Part shown: positions 9,202 through 16,435 of the stretch, piece after piece
Position numbering within the stretch: the first letter of the stretch is position 1
Layout of the letters: each line of letters begins with the position of its first letter
NCBI GenBank assembly: GCA_905233525.1
Contig: CAJOEW010000038.1
Span: forward strand, 1 to 35,020
DNA length: 35,020 bases
Direction of reading: 5' to 3'
Source of the DNA: an uncultured Synergistales bacterium
GTDB taxonomy: Bacteria > Synergistota > Synergistia > Synergistales > Aminobacteriaceae
Position numbers and translations under genes: made by a program
The notes under the pieces: generated by a model
What the model saw: the letters and a program-made list of their open reading frames with translations, nothing else
What the model was told of the DNA's origin: nothing
The model's database searches: none

Positions 9202-9862
9202 TCAAAAAAATTATTACTCCTGCATAAATTGTGAATATTAAAATATATAATACATCACGCAAATTGAATTTATTTTTAATATCCTGATTGAAACCTTTAA
9301 AGCCGCCTCGCATTTCTATAACTTGATATATCCGCTCTGAACGTTCGGAACCTCTTAATAATCCTGAAGCTATTAAATATGCGATCGTCTTGAATTTTAA
9401 TAAGCCTCGTAAATTTTTCGCTCTTAATCTCAATGACATCAACGACGCGTAAAAACGTTCACGCAGTATAAAAACTCCTCGCACCGTCATAATTATTAAC
9501 ACACGCAATTTTTCAGGCACAAACGGAATATTAAAACCTATCCTCAAAAATATTATGCATATTAAATTCATTCGTACAGTTATTAAAATTCCGGCCTCGA
9601 TTCCTGTTTTAAAATCAGGCCATGTAATTATTATTATGATCACTGCGAATAAATTTATTATATTCAGCCTGAGCAATTTTTTAAAAATATTATCTCCGAT
9701 AAAAAATAATGCTGCCGGTAAAATTGAAGCTAATATTAACGCGCGAGGATCTTTCAAAAACGAGATCACGCACGCAAATATAACAAGACAAAATTTTGAA
9801 GTGTCACTCTTGAAATCAAACGCAAAATCAGGAATAAAATGTAACGCGAAATTTTCACACAT
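9191..9862 (-). CDS. nikQ: Nickel/cobalt ECF transporter transmembrane protein (CbiQ/NikQ)
   Basis: Energy-coupling T component (223 aa) with several hydrophobic helices. The conserved cytoplasmic part includes VPEKLRVLIIMTVRGVFIL, the coupling-helix region SLRLRAKN and the second one ERSERIYQVIEMRGGF. These contact the ATPase. The protein is somewhat shorter than most CbiQ proteins. By eye the shortfall may lie between IIFLRIG and VPEKL, where a further hydrophobic turn is usual, but this is uncertain. The reading frame is intact. It lies 6 bases from nikM and overlaps nikO, consistent with one operon. Cobalt rather than nickel cannot be excluded from this subunit alone. Confidence 0.85.
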   Translation of the reverse strand: MCENFALHFIPDFAFDFKSDTSKFCLVIFACVISFLKDPRALILASILPAALFFIGDNIFKKLLRLNIINLFAVIIIIITWPDFKTGIEAGILITVRMNLICIIFLRIGFNIPFVPEKLRVLIIMTVRGVFILRERFYASLMSLRLRAKNLRGLLKFKTIAYLIASGLLRGSERSERIYQVIEMRGGFKGFNQDIKNKFNLRDVLYILIFTIYAGVIIFLNAA

Positions 9863-9868
9863 GCATAT

Positions 9869-10422
9869 TTATAAAAAATCAGGCGCGGATCTCTTTAACC
9901 ATGCTATAAAAAATAATGTAATTATTCCCTCGATCAATGCCAACGGAATATGAGCAAGTAATAATATCTCGGCCATGCTTAAAAAATTATTATCCGTCGC
10001 ATATAAAAACGTACTTAACATCAATGCACCGACCATAACTGCTAAAGCTCCGGCTAAAAATGAAAGCGCGCTTGTTAAAAACTTGTTCGTGCCATTCTTA
10101 ATTGAACGTCCGAAAATTATATATACAATCAGTCCAGGCAATGCCATATCTAAAACATTAACACCTAATACAACCAGGCCGCCGAATTGAAATAATACAG
10201 CCTGCAATAATAACGCAACAAATACCGCCGGAAATACTGACCAGCCTAAAATTATTCCCATGGGTGCAATTAAAGTTAAATGAGTTGACGCTGCACCGAC
10301 CTTTATATTTATTAACGAAGCCAGAAAAAACGCAGATGATAATAAAGCCGTTCTTACAAGCTTTCCAGATTTTAGAGCCTTCAATCCGCTGAACCTGATA
10401 AAATCCCTTCGCTAATGTGCAT
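9869..10422 (-). pseudogene. nikM: Nickel/cobalt ECF substrate-binding protein NikM/CbiM, frameshifted near its start
   Basis: The S component binds the metal through its N-terminal Met-His. The expected start MHISEGILSGSA is encoded from 10422, overlapping the end of nikL by 11 bases, but a TGA follows two codons later (10383-10381). The rest of the protein resumes in another frame (from about 10384) with ALKSGKLVRTALLSSAFFLASLI, then LLLQAVLFQFGGLVVLGVN and NMA-type helices to the end. Roughly 14 residues that normally join these parts are missing. A loss of 40 bases (2 leftover bases plus 40 make 14 codons) would restore frame and give 197 aa, a normal length for short CbiM. A start at the TTG at 10384 would lack the metal-binding end. 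As written, the gene is broken. Confidence 0.85.
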
Positions 10423-10853
10423 TTTTGGATCTCAACCTGAAAAATAAAAATATATTAAAAATTATACTCACTCCGAAAAACGCACGCATTAAAATTTCGT
10501 ATGAAGTGAAATTTTTTTCTTTGATATTTGCGATCTCAACGGCTTGATCATTTTTCGCAGGATTATTTTTATTTATTTCAATGACCGTCATTAACAACAG
10601 CGCGCCATAATCCTGAAACGTTCGGAATAAATGATACTCTGCCGTTCTCGTCTGTGCGTCCTGATTGATAAGCGAATTTATCATCTGAGGGCGAATATAT
10701 TTTAAACTCGCAATAACTCATAATTTCACCAGTCGAATAAAAAAATTCAAGCGGCACAGATTCAAGCTCTGAACGCCTATAACCTGTACCGTGAGCAAAT
10801 GTTTCTGATGAAATTGCTAAAAAAGCAAATACCAGTAAAATTTTATTTAACAT
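10412..10853 (-). pseudogene. nikL: Nickel ECF accessory protein NikL-like, frameshifted
   Basis: Small exported and membrane-anchored component found beside NikM in some nickel ECF systems. The first part (from the ATG at 10853) has a signal peptide (LLVFAFLAISSETFA) leaving an N-terminal His-Gly, then a beta-rich domain ending GRTDENGRVSFIPNVSGLW and AVVNDGH, then stop (10580-10578). The second part continues in the next frame, with EINKNNPAKNDQ, a membrane helix (FFGVSIIFNIFLFF) and a basic tail ending at 10412. Homologues have a DGMGH-type motif at the join, so a short piece (3n+2 bases) seems lost near 10578-10585. Its start overlaps nikK and its end overlaps nikM, so the operon order is clear. 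The symbol is by analogy with the NikK-NikL type of system. Confidence 0.72.
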
Positions 10854-11631
10854 TGAATAATAAAAACGCTCTCAAATTTAAATGATCGTAATCACCTTCA
10901 ACTCCTGGTAAACCGCCTTGAGCCGCACGGATTCCCCATAAACCCGGCGCTGTAATTTTTATGCTGGCTTCTCCGTTTTCAGCTTCTGTGTAATATGCGT
11001 AAGTGTTTTCAAGCTCAGGCGCAAATCCGTCATAACTTGCCCATACTGCTCCGGTGTAAGGCTGGCCGTTAAGAAGAATTTTTACTTTCATGTAATCGCC
11101 GGCTTTCACATCAGCAGGATTCGTAACAGGTATTATTTCAAGCGGATGTCCCAAAACCTGCGAATAATTTTTATCGTCGTGTGAAGCGTTAAAAATTGCT
11201 TTGGCATATTTATCATATTTATTAGCTGACAAAACTTTTAAGCCTTGTTTCTCGAGTTCAGCTCTTGCTCCTGTTTTACCGCCTTCATTAGTAACGCACC
11301 ACGATTCACCGTCTTTAACAGCCACAAGCATGATCGATCCGTCGTCATTTTTAGGCGTGACCGTGAAATTTATGCATAAATTCTTTTCGTCAGGTGTTAA
11401 TGCGCTTTCGATAAACTTACCGTCTTCGATGATACCGGCTTTCACGCGCTCAATTACTTCGACTTCTTCCGGAACTATAAATTTATGGGCGGATTGTACT
11501 GTGACTTCAAACGGCGTATCTTTTTTCATCGGCTCGTCTGATTTTGCTTTAATCGTCAATTCGTGGGCATAAGCTCCTGAATTCGCGAATATCATACCGG
11601 CAATTAAAGCACCCGCTAAAAATTTTCTCAT
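10843..11631 (-). CDS. nikK: DUF4198 periplasmic metal-uptake protein (NikK-like)
   Basis: Exported protein of 262 aa with a signal peptide (FLAGALIAGMIFANSGAYA), cut just before HELTIK, so an N-terminal His would be exposed, as in periplasmic nickel-binding helpers. The body fits DUF4198: AHKFIVPEEVEVIERV, a middle region with YAKAIFNASHDD, and LGHPLEIIPVTNPADVKAGD leading into an Ig-like domain with VWASYDGF and an ending TAPGLWGIRAA. The ATG at 11631 is chosen over one at 11667, because AGGAGG (11649-11644) lies 12 bases before it and would fall inside the longer form. It is the first gene of the nickel/cobalt ECF operon and shows no damage. Assignment to nickel rests on gene context. Confidence 0.8.
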   Translation of the reverse strand: MRKFLAGALIAGMIFANSGAYAHELTIKAKSDEPMKKDTPFEVTVQSAHKFIVPEEVEVIERVKAGIIEDGKFIESALTPDEKNLCINFTVTPKNDDGSIMLVAVKDGESWCVTNEGGKTGARAELEKQGLKVLSANKYDKYAKAIFNASHDDKNYSQVLGHPLEIIPVTNPADVKAGDYMKVKILLNGQPYTGAVWASYDGFAPELENTYAYYTEAENGEASIKITAPGLWGIRAAQGGLPGVEGDYDHLNLRAFLLFNVK

Positions 11632-11679
11632 AACGACAAGGAACCTCCTGGTAATAAAAAAATTCAACGCGCCAAAAAT

Positions 11680-11709
11680 ATCATAAGCTTGAAAAATTTT
11701 TCATGTTAA
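11680..11709 (-). promoter_or_regulatory. Candidate nikK promoter with an internal operator palindrome
   Basis: On the minus strand TTAACA (11709-11704) and TATGAT (11685-11680) are 18 bases apart, each one mismatch from consensus. The spacer holds a perfect 14-base palindrome, TGAAAAATTTTTCA (11690-11703). A palindrome between -35 and -10 is a common place for a repressor, so metal-dependent control is plausible. The motif is not the GTATGA-N16-TCATAC site of E. coli NikR. AT-rich palindromes also arise by chance. Confidence 0.5.
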
Positions 11710-11783
11710 AAATACGTGATCGGACTTTAAAATTTTAATTGCATATGTAATTTTTACGATATCGATCTTAAAAAATTCAATCA

Positions 11784-11792
11784 TGCTACAAT
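11784..11792 (+). promoter_or_regulatory. Candidate extended -10 promoter of the murC-fts cluster
   Basis: TGCTACAAT (TG-N-TACAAT) lies 44 bases before the murC start, in the divergent nikK/murC gap. No good -35 box is visible 17 bases upstream, which is tolerated when the extended TG is present. Confidence 0.4.
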
Positions 11793-11836
11793 TTCATTTA
11801 TATATTTAAAATACTGTCGAAGGAGTAGATATTTTA

Positions 11837-13192
11837 ATGAGGGTTCACTTGATGGGACTCGGAGGCGCGGGAATGAGTGCCCTTGCAAAATTATTAACAG
11901 CTTCCGGCCATGAGGTTACAGGCTGCGATTTATCTCCAAAACCTTATTATGAAACAGACAGTGTAAAATGCGACACAGGCCACTCAGCAGATCATATCAA
12001 GAAATATAATCCAGACGTTTTAATTTATACCAGCGCAGTTGATAAAGAATGTTCCGAAATAAAATACGCTCGTGAACATAATGTAAAATTGATCCCGCGC
12101 GGTTTAGCTTTAAGTAAATTATTTAACGCCAAAAAAGGAATCGGCATAGCTGGAGCGCACGGCAAAACTACTACAAGCTCAATGACCGGACTAATTTTTT
12201 TACATGCAAATTTAAATCCGACTGTTTATATCGGCGCTAATGTCCCTGATTTTGGTGATACGAACGCGATCGCAGGCAATGGAGAATTTTTTATAGCTGA
12301 ACTTGATGAAAGCGACGGATCATTTGAATTTTTCACACCGTCGACGGCTGTTATAACTAATGCTGATTGGGATCATGTCGATCATTTTCATACGCCTGAC
12401 GATTATATAAATGCCTTTGTAAGATTTGCTGACGGGCGTAAAAACTCGTTAGTTATTTGTGCAGAAGATGAAGGCGCAAATCTCGTTATCGAACGCTGTA
12501 AAAATAAATCTGCGATCATAAAATACGGCTTCGGAAAAAATTGGGACTGGTCAGCTTATGATATAAAACATATTGACGGCGGCGGCAGCATCTCAAAAAT
12601 CTCTCACGAAGGCAAATATATCGGCGATCTGAAATTAAAAGTATCAGGCGAACATAATATATTAAATGCTCTCGCTTCCATAGCTTCAGCCTACGATAAC
12701 GGTATAAAATTCGAAGAATCCATAACTATTTTGAATAGCTTCCACGGTTCAGAACGCAGAATGCAGATCAAAGGCGTTACAGATAATAAAATTTTAGTGA
12801 TTGATGATTACGCCCATCACCCTTCGGAAATTCGAGCAACGTTAAAAGCCATGCGCGAGATATATCCGGATCGCAGAATAGTCGTAATTTATCAGCCTCA
12901 TAGATTCAGCCGTACGGCTCAATTTGCTAACGAGTTCGCTTACGCTTTAGGGCTTGCTGATGAAATTTTGTTAATGCCTGTTTATTCAGCGAGTGAGCAT
13001 GAAATCCCGCATTCGACATCAAAAGAAATTATAGAGGCTGCGGAACGCGAATTATCAATGAAAATAATGCCGGTTGATTTTGATAACGCCGTTGAAGAAT
13101 TAAAAAATATTTTATATCCAGGCGACATATTATTAACAATGGGCGCAGGCGATGTATATAAAATCGGTGAGGAATTTTTAGGCTATAATTAG
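11837..13192 (+). CDS. murC: UDP-N-acetylmuramate--L-alanine ligase
   Basis: Cytoplasmic ligase (451 aa, normal length) that adds L-alanine to UDP-MurNAc with ATP hydrolysis, the first amino acid step of the peptidoglycan stem. The N-terminal Rossmann motif is GLGGAGMS (7-14) and the ATP P-loop is GAHGKTTT (106-113). It also has ELDESDGSF, the central NADWDHVDHF, GEHNILNALA, and the C-terminal domain with DDYAHHPSEI and YQPHRFSRT. The start ATG follows AGGAG (11821-11825) by 11 bases. It opens a murein and division cluster, with murB 3 bases downstream. Confidence 0.97.
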   Translation: MRVHLMGLGGAGMSALAKLLTASGHEVTGCDLSPKPYYETDSVKCDTGHSADHIKKYNPDVLIYTSAVDKECSEIKYAREHNVKLIPRGLALSKLFNAKKGIGIAGAHGKTTTSSMTGLIFLHANLNPTVYIGANVPDFGDTNAIAGNGEFFIAELDESDGSFEFFTPSTAVITNADWDHVDHFHTPDDYINAFVRFADGRKNSLVICAEDEGANLVIERCKNKSAIIKYGFGKNWDWSAYDIKHIDGGGSISKISHEGKYIGDLKLKVSGEHNILNALASIASAYDNGIKFEESITILNSFHGSERRMQIKGVTDNKILVIDDYAHHPSEIRATLKAMREIYPDRRIVVIYQPHRFSRTAQFANEFAYALGLADEILLMPVYSASEHEIPHSTSKEIIEAAERELSMKIMPVDFDNAVEELKNILYPGDILLTMGAGDVYKIGEEFLGYN

Positions 13193-13195
13193 CAA

Positions 13196-14098
13196 ATGTT
13201 AAAGCCGGAATTGTTAAACAATTTAGCCCTCAAATCTCCAGATACAATATTTGAAAATGAACCGCTTAAAAAATATTGCAGTTTAGGTGTCGGCGGTGAA
13301 GCTGAAATTTTTGCGGAGCCTGATAATCTTGATGACCTTAAAAAAATTTTCGTTTACGCTGTTAAAAATTCCCGTGTGCATATTTTAGGCGGAGGCAGTA
13401 ATTTAATATTCGCTGACGGTTTGATCAAAGGCGTAATTTTATCGACTCGCAGATTAAATAATATTACATGGCTGAATGATCGCGTTGCTGAAATTGAGGC
13501 CGGATATAAATTAGCCCAATTATTAAAAATTCTTCCTGAAAAAAATTTGGGCGGCCTTGAATTTGCAATCGGAATCCCAGGCACGATCGGCGGAGCTTTA
13601 GCAGGTAACGCAGGCACGGTTGATCACGGCGTTTGCGATCTTGTCAGTGAGATCAAAACGATTGAAAGCAATGGCGGTATAAAAATTTGGCGAGCCGGTG
13701 AATTTAAATATGCTTACAGAAAAAATTTTTTAATCGATGAAAATTATCAGCGCTTAATAATTTCGTGTACATTTGAGTTCAGGCCGGCGCGTTCAGAAGA
13801 TCCTGACGACATAAAAAAATTCATGGCCAGACGTAAAAATCAGCCGTTAGGAGTCAAAACAGCCGGCAGCACTTTTAAGAATCCAGCTAACGACAGCGCA
13901 GGACGATTACTTGATATTGCAGGCTGTAAAAATTTTTCAGAGGGAGGAGCCTGCATTTCAGATAAGCACGCGAATTTTATAGTTAATTTTAATAACGCTT
14001 CTGCGAAAGATGTTATAAATCTGATAAATAAATGCCGTGAACGTGTTTTTGATTTCAGCGGAATAAATTTAGAGCCTGAGATCAAAATAATTTCTTGA
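13196..14098 (+). CDS. murB: UDP-N-acetylenolpyruvoylglucosamine reductase
   Basis: FAD enzyme (300 aa) that uses NADPH to reduce UDP-GlcNAc-enolpyruvate to UDP-MurNAc. FAD-binding parts are HILGGGSNLIFADG (GGGSN at 65-69) and GIPGTIGGALAGNAG (about 126-140). The short form, with KYAYRKN and the catalytic Ser in AGSTFKNP, fits the type II MurB group. The C-terminal Glu is in LEPEIKII. It begins 3 bases after murC, so the two are co-translated. It supplies the substrate of MurC, encoded next door. Confidence 0.96.
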   Translation: MLKPELLNNLALKSPDTIFENEPLKKYCSLGVGGEAEIFAEPDNLDDLKKIFVYAVKNSRVHILGGGSNLIFADGLIKGVILSTRRLNNITWLNDRVAEIEAGYKLAQLLKILPEKNLGGLEFAIGIPGTIGGALAGNAGTVDHGVCDLVSEIKTIESNGGIKIWRAGEFKYAYRKNFLIDENYQRLIISCTFEFRPARSEDPDDIKKFMARRKNQPLGVKTAGSTFKNPANDSAGRLLDIAGCKNFSEGGACISDKHANFIVNFNNASAKDVINLINKCRERVFDFSGINLEPEIKIIS

Positions 14099-14105
14099 TT
14101 GAATT

Positions 14106-14885
14106 ATGCATATATTTTCATTGAGGCGGCTTTGTTTGTTAGCAATTTTGACAGGCGCGGTTTTAAGAACAGTCGATTATAAAATATGGTTTGCTCTCAG
14201 CAATTACACAATTGAAGCAGAGTCGCCAATATTAGAGCGGAGATTATGGCTGTTTTTTCCGAAGGATTGTTTAAAATTTTGGCCTTCATTCATAAAACGT
14301 TCGGAAGGTCTGTCAGAATTTTTAGAGCGCGATCTTCCTGTCAGTGTTAAAACAGAAATGCACGGCCTCGGAAATTTTATAACTCGTATTAAATGGCTTA
14401 CGCCCTGGCTTACAATTGAATGGCAAGGCGAATTATGGAACATTTCCCGCGACGGTAAGATGTGGGCGCTCAATCAGGAAGATATATCCGGAACAATCAG
14501 CAGTAATAAAATAAATCCGATCTGGAAAATTCCTGACGGTGCTAATCAGGAAAACGATATACATTTTAAAGCATCGTTAAGCGGTGTTTTTAAGTCGCCT
14601 ATTTCAACCGGAGTCATGACCGATTTTCTAGAAGAATTTCGCGGTTATGGATGGTTTGAAGCTGCTGATCGTATTGCTTGGGAACGTCGAGCCGGCCTTG
14701 ATTTATTTGTATTGTATATCTCGAACGGCGGACAGAATTTTGAAATTCTGATACAGCGCGAAAAATATTCAGGTCAAAATTTAGGCGAGATTATCAGCGA
14801 AGTTTATAACAGATTATTAAATGAAGGAGGCAGCCATACAATTGACGCTACTTACGAAGGGAAAATTGTTTTGCGCAATTTGTAG
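14106..14885 (+). CDS. ftsQ: Probable FtsQ/DivIB-like cell division protein
   Basis: A 259-aa protein with an N-terminal membrane segment (RRLCLLAILTGAVLRTV) and a long outside domain. The sequence is weakly conserved. Its place between murB and ftsA is where ftsQ usually sits. Pieces such as LTIEWQGELWNISRDGKMWAL recall the FtsQ pattern in which a value and leading 'V.DeqG..f' strand follow the POTRA domain, and the ending IDATYEGKIVLRN resembles the FtsQ ending IDLRY.dG.avR. The region after the membrane helix (residues 30-110) would be the POTRA part. FtsQ would link FtsB/FtsL to the septal machinery. The call rests on topology and position, with only weak motif support. Confidence 0.6.
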   Translation: MHIFSLRRLCLLAILTGAVLRTVDYKIWFALSNYTIEAESPILERRLWLFFPKDCLKFWPSFIKRSEGLSEFLERDLPVSVKTEMHGLGNFITRIKWLTPWLTIEWQGELWNISRDGKMWALNQEDISGTISSNKINPIWKIPDGANQENDIHFKASLSGVFKSPISTGVMTDFLEEFRGYGWFEAADRIAWERRAGLDLFVLYISNGGQNFEILIQREKYSGQNLGEIISEVYNRLLNEGGSHTIDATYEGKIVLRNL

Positions 14886-14899
14886 ACGTTTAAAATTAT

Positions 14900-14929
14900 T
14901 TGACGCAGATTATTATTCAAGGATATTAT
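14900..14929 (+). promoter_or_regulatory. Candidate ftsA promoter
   Basis: TTGACG (14900-14905) and TATTAT (14924-14929), each one mismatch from consensus, are 18 bases apart in the 133-base gap before ftsA. An inverted repeat at the expected transcript start follows. Confidence 0.5.
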
Positions 14930-14936
14930 TACGCAG

Positions 14937-14961
14937 TTTGTAACTTAGTATCTGTTACAAA
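14937..14961 (+). promoter_or_regulatory. Inverted repeat at the expected 5' end of the ftsA transcript
   Basis: TTTGTAAC (14937-14944) and GTTACAAA (14954-14961) form a perfect 8-base inverted repeat with a 9-base loop. It lies directly after the candidate promoter and 57 bases before the ftsA start. It could be an operator overlapping the transcription start or a 5' stem-loop in the mRNA. It is not followed directly by a T-run, so it is not a standard terminator for the upstream gene. Confidence 0.5.
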
Positions 14962-15018
14962 TCTTAGTGATCTGATTTTTTTATTTGAATTTGAAATAGA
15001 AAGAGGGAATTGGACAAA

Positions 15019-16386
15019 ATGCCGGGAAAATCTGATAACCTTCTGGTCGGACTGAGTATAGGTACCAGCAAGATTACGATGATAGTTGCTGAAAGAGATT
15101 CGCGCTATCCTGACGGTGTACATGTAATAGGCTTCGGTAATTCTCCGTCAAAAGGCATTAACAAAGGAGTGATAAGCAATCATACCGCAGCAAGGCAGTC
15201 CGTCGAGAGGGCATATCAGGACGCTCAAAGCATAACCGGAATTTCACCAAAAAGGCTTCGTGATACAGTTGTTGCATTTAATGCTATGGACGTTCAAACG
15301 TTTTTAACGAACGGTCTTATAACTTTAGGCGGTATTGATAGTAAACCTGTAGAGGCCGGCGAACTCGAAAGAGTCATTGAAATCGCGCGTGCAAATGTTG
15401 CATTGCCTAATAACATGTATCCGTTACACATGATACCTGTACGATATACGATTAACGGAGATATAGTCGAAGAGCCTTTAAATATGAGCGGTTCACGTCT
15501 TGAGCTTGATATGCAGACAGTGGCAGTTCCGCGCGTTCATGTTGAAAATATAAAACGCTGTGTAGAAAAGGCAGGTTTAAGAGTGAAAGGACTTGTTCTG
15601 AAACCTTTAGCTTCGTCATTAGGAGCATTATCTCAAGAGGAAATGAGCGCGGGCTGTATTTCAATCTGTATAGGCGGAGGAACTACAGGAATCGTATTAT
15701 ATGAATCAGGCCGCGTAATTGATGTGATAAGCATTCCGATCGGCGGTGATCATATAACGAGCGATCTTTCAGCTGTTATGCAGTTATCGTTATATGACGC
15801 TGAAGGATTAAAGAGACGTATATTTGATCCTAAATTCAGCGATGAGGCTTTAATGCGTGAGGGCTTTAACGTTGACCTTGCTTCAGATGTAATAATTGCT
15901 CGTCTTGAAGAATTATTTGTGGAATACGTCCAGGCCGAATTAAGCAAATATAATATGCAATTATTTCCGGCTGGCATAATTTTATCCGGCGGAGTTTCAT
16001 TTATGGCCGGAGTTGATAAAATTCTCGCTGATATACTTCGTATGCCTGTGAGACGTGTTCATGAGCCTGTATATACAATGCCGCCGAATCTTGATAACGC
16101 TGCTTTTGTGAGTTCTGCCGGAATTTTAAGATATATCAGCATGACAGAGGCAGATCCGTATTTATTTATGAGTGCTGATAAGCCGCTGCCAGGTTCAGAA
16201 GAATCAAAACAGGATCGCAGCGAAAATAATAACAGCGATAATAATTTTGAAGATAACAACGAAGAATATAATCCTGCGCAAGATGAAATTTATGATGACG
16301 ATGAAGATGAGGACGAAGATGAACAGCCTCAGCGAATCGGAGATTTTTTAAGAAAATTAGGCGATCAGGTAAAAAAATTATTCTAG
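15019..16386 (+). CDS. ftsA: Cell division protein FtsA
   Basis: Actin-like ATPase that ties FtsZ filaments to the membrane and recruits later division proteins. Early residues give LLVGLSIGTSKITMIVAE (first phosphate loop). There are SHS2-type segments with RDTVVAFNAMDVQTFL, a second nucleotide loop CISICIGGGTTGIVLYESG, and GIILSGGVSFMAGV near the C-terminus. The protein (455 aa) is longer than usual because of a low-complexity tail (about residues 390-440) of Asn, Asp and Glu, before an amphipathic end RIGDFLRKLGDQVKKLF that should bind the membrane. The ATG at 15019 is preferred over a TTG at 15010, since AGAGGG (15002-15007) is 11 bases before the ATG but only 2 before the TTG. Confidence 0.95.
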   Translation: MPGKSDNLLVGLSIGTSKITMIVAERDSRYPDGVHVIGFGNSPSKGINKGVISNHTAARQSVERAYQDAQSITGISPKRLRDTVVAFNAMDVQTFLTNGLITLGGIDSKPVEAGELERVIEIARANVALPNNMYPLHMIPVRYTINGDIVEEPLNMSGSRLELDMQTVAVPRVHVENIKRCVEKAGLRVKGLVLKPLASSLGALSQEEMSAGCISICIGGGTTGIVLYESGRVIDVISIPIGGDHITSDLSAVMQLSLYDAEGLKRRIFDPKFSDEALMREGFNVDLASDVIIARLEELFVEYVQAELSKYNMQLFPAGIILSGGVSFMAGVDKILADILRMPVRRVHEPVYTMPPNLDNAAFVSSAGILRYISMTEADPYLFMSADKPLPGSEESKQDRSENNNSDNNFEDNNEEYNPAQDEIYDDDEDEDEDEQPQRIGDFLRKLGDQVKKLF

Positions 16387-16400
16387 TTTGAAAAAAAATA

Positions 16401-16406
16401 TATAAT
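16401..16406 (+). promoter_or_regulatory. Possible -10 box before ftsZ
   Basis: A perfect TATAAT lies in the 49-base gap between ftsA and ftsZ, 30 bases before the ftsZ start. No recognisable -35 box is present 16-18 bases upstream, so ftsZ-specific transcription is only a suggestion. Confidence 0.3.
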
Positions 16407-16435
16407 TCAACATAAATAGGAGGCCGGTTAAAAAA

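Noticed and set aside
9555-9953. A 132-codon open frame on the plus strand across nikQ and nikM
   Set aside because: It lies antisense to clear transporter genes, and its Ile/Asn/Lys-rich sequence resembles no protein family.
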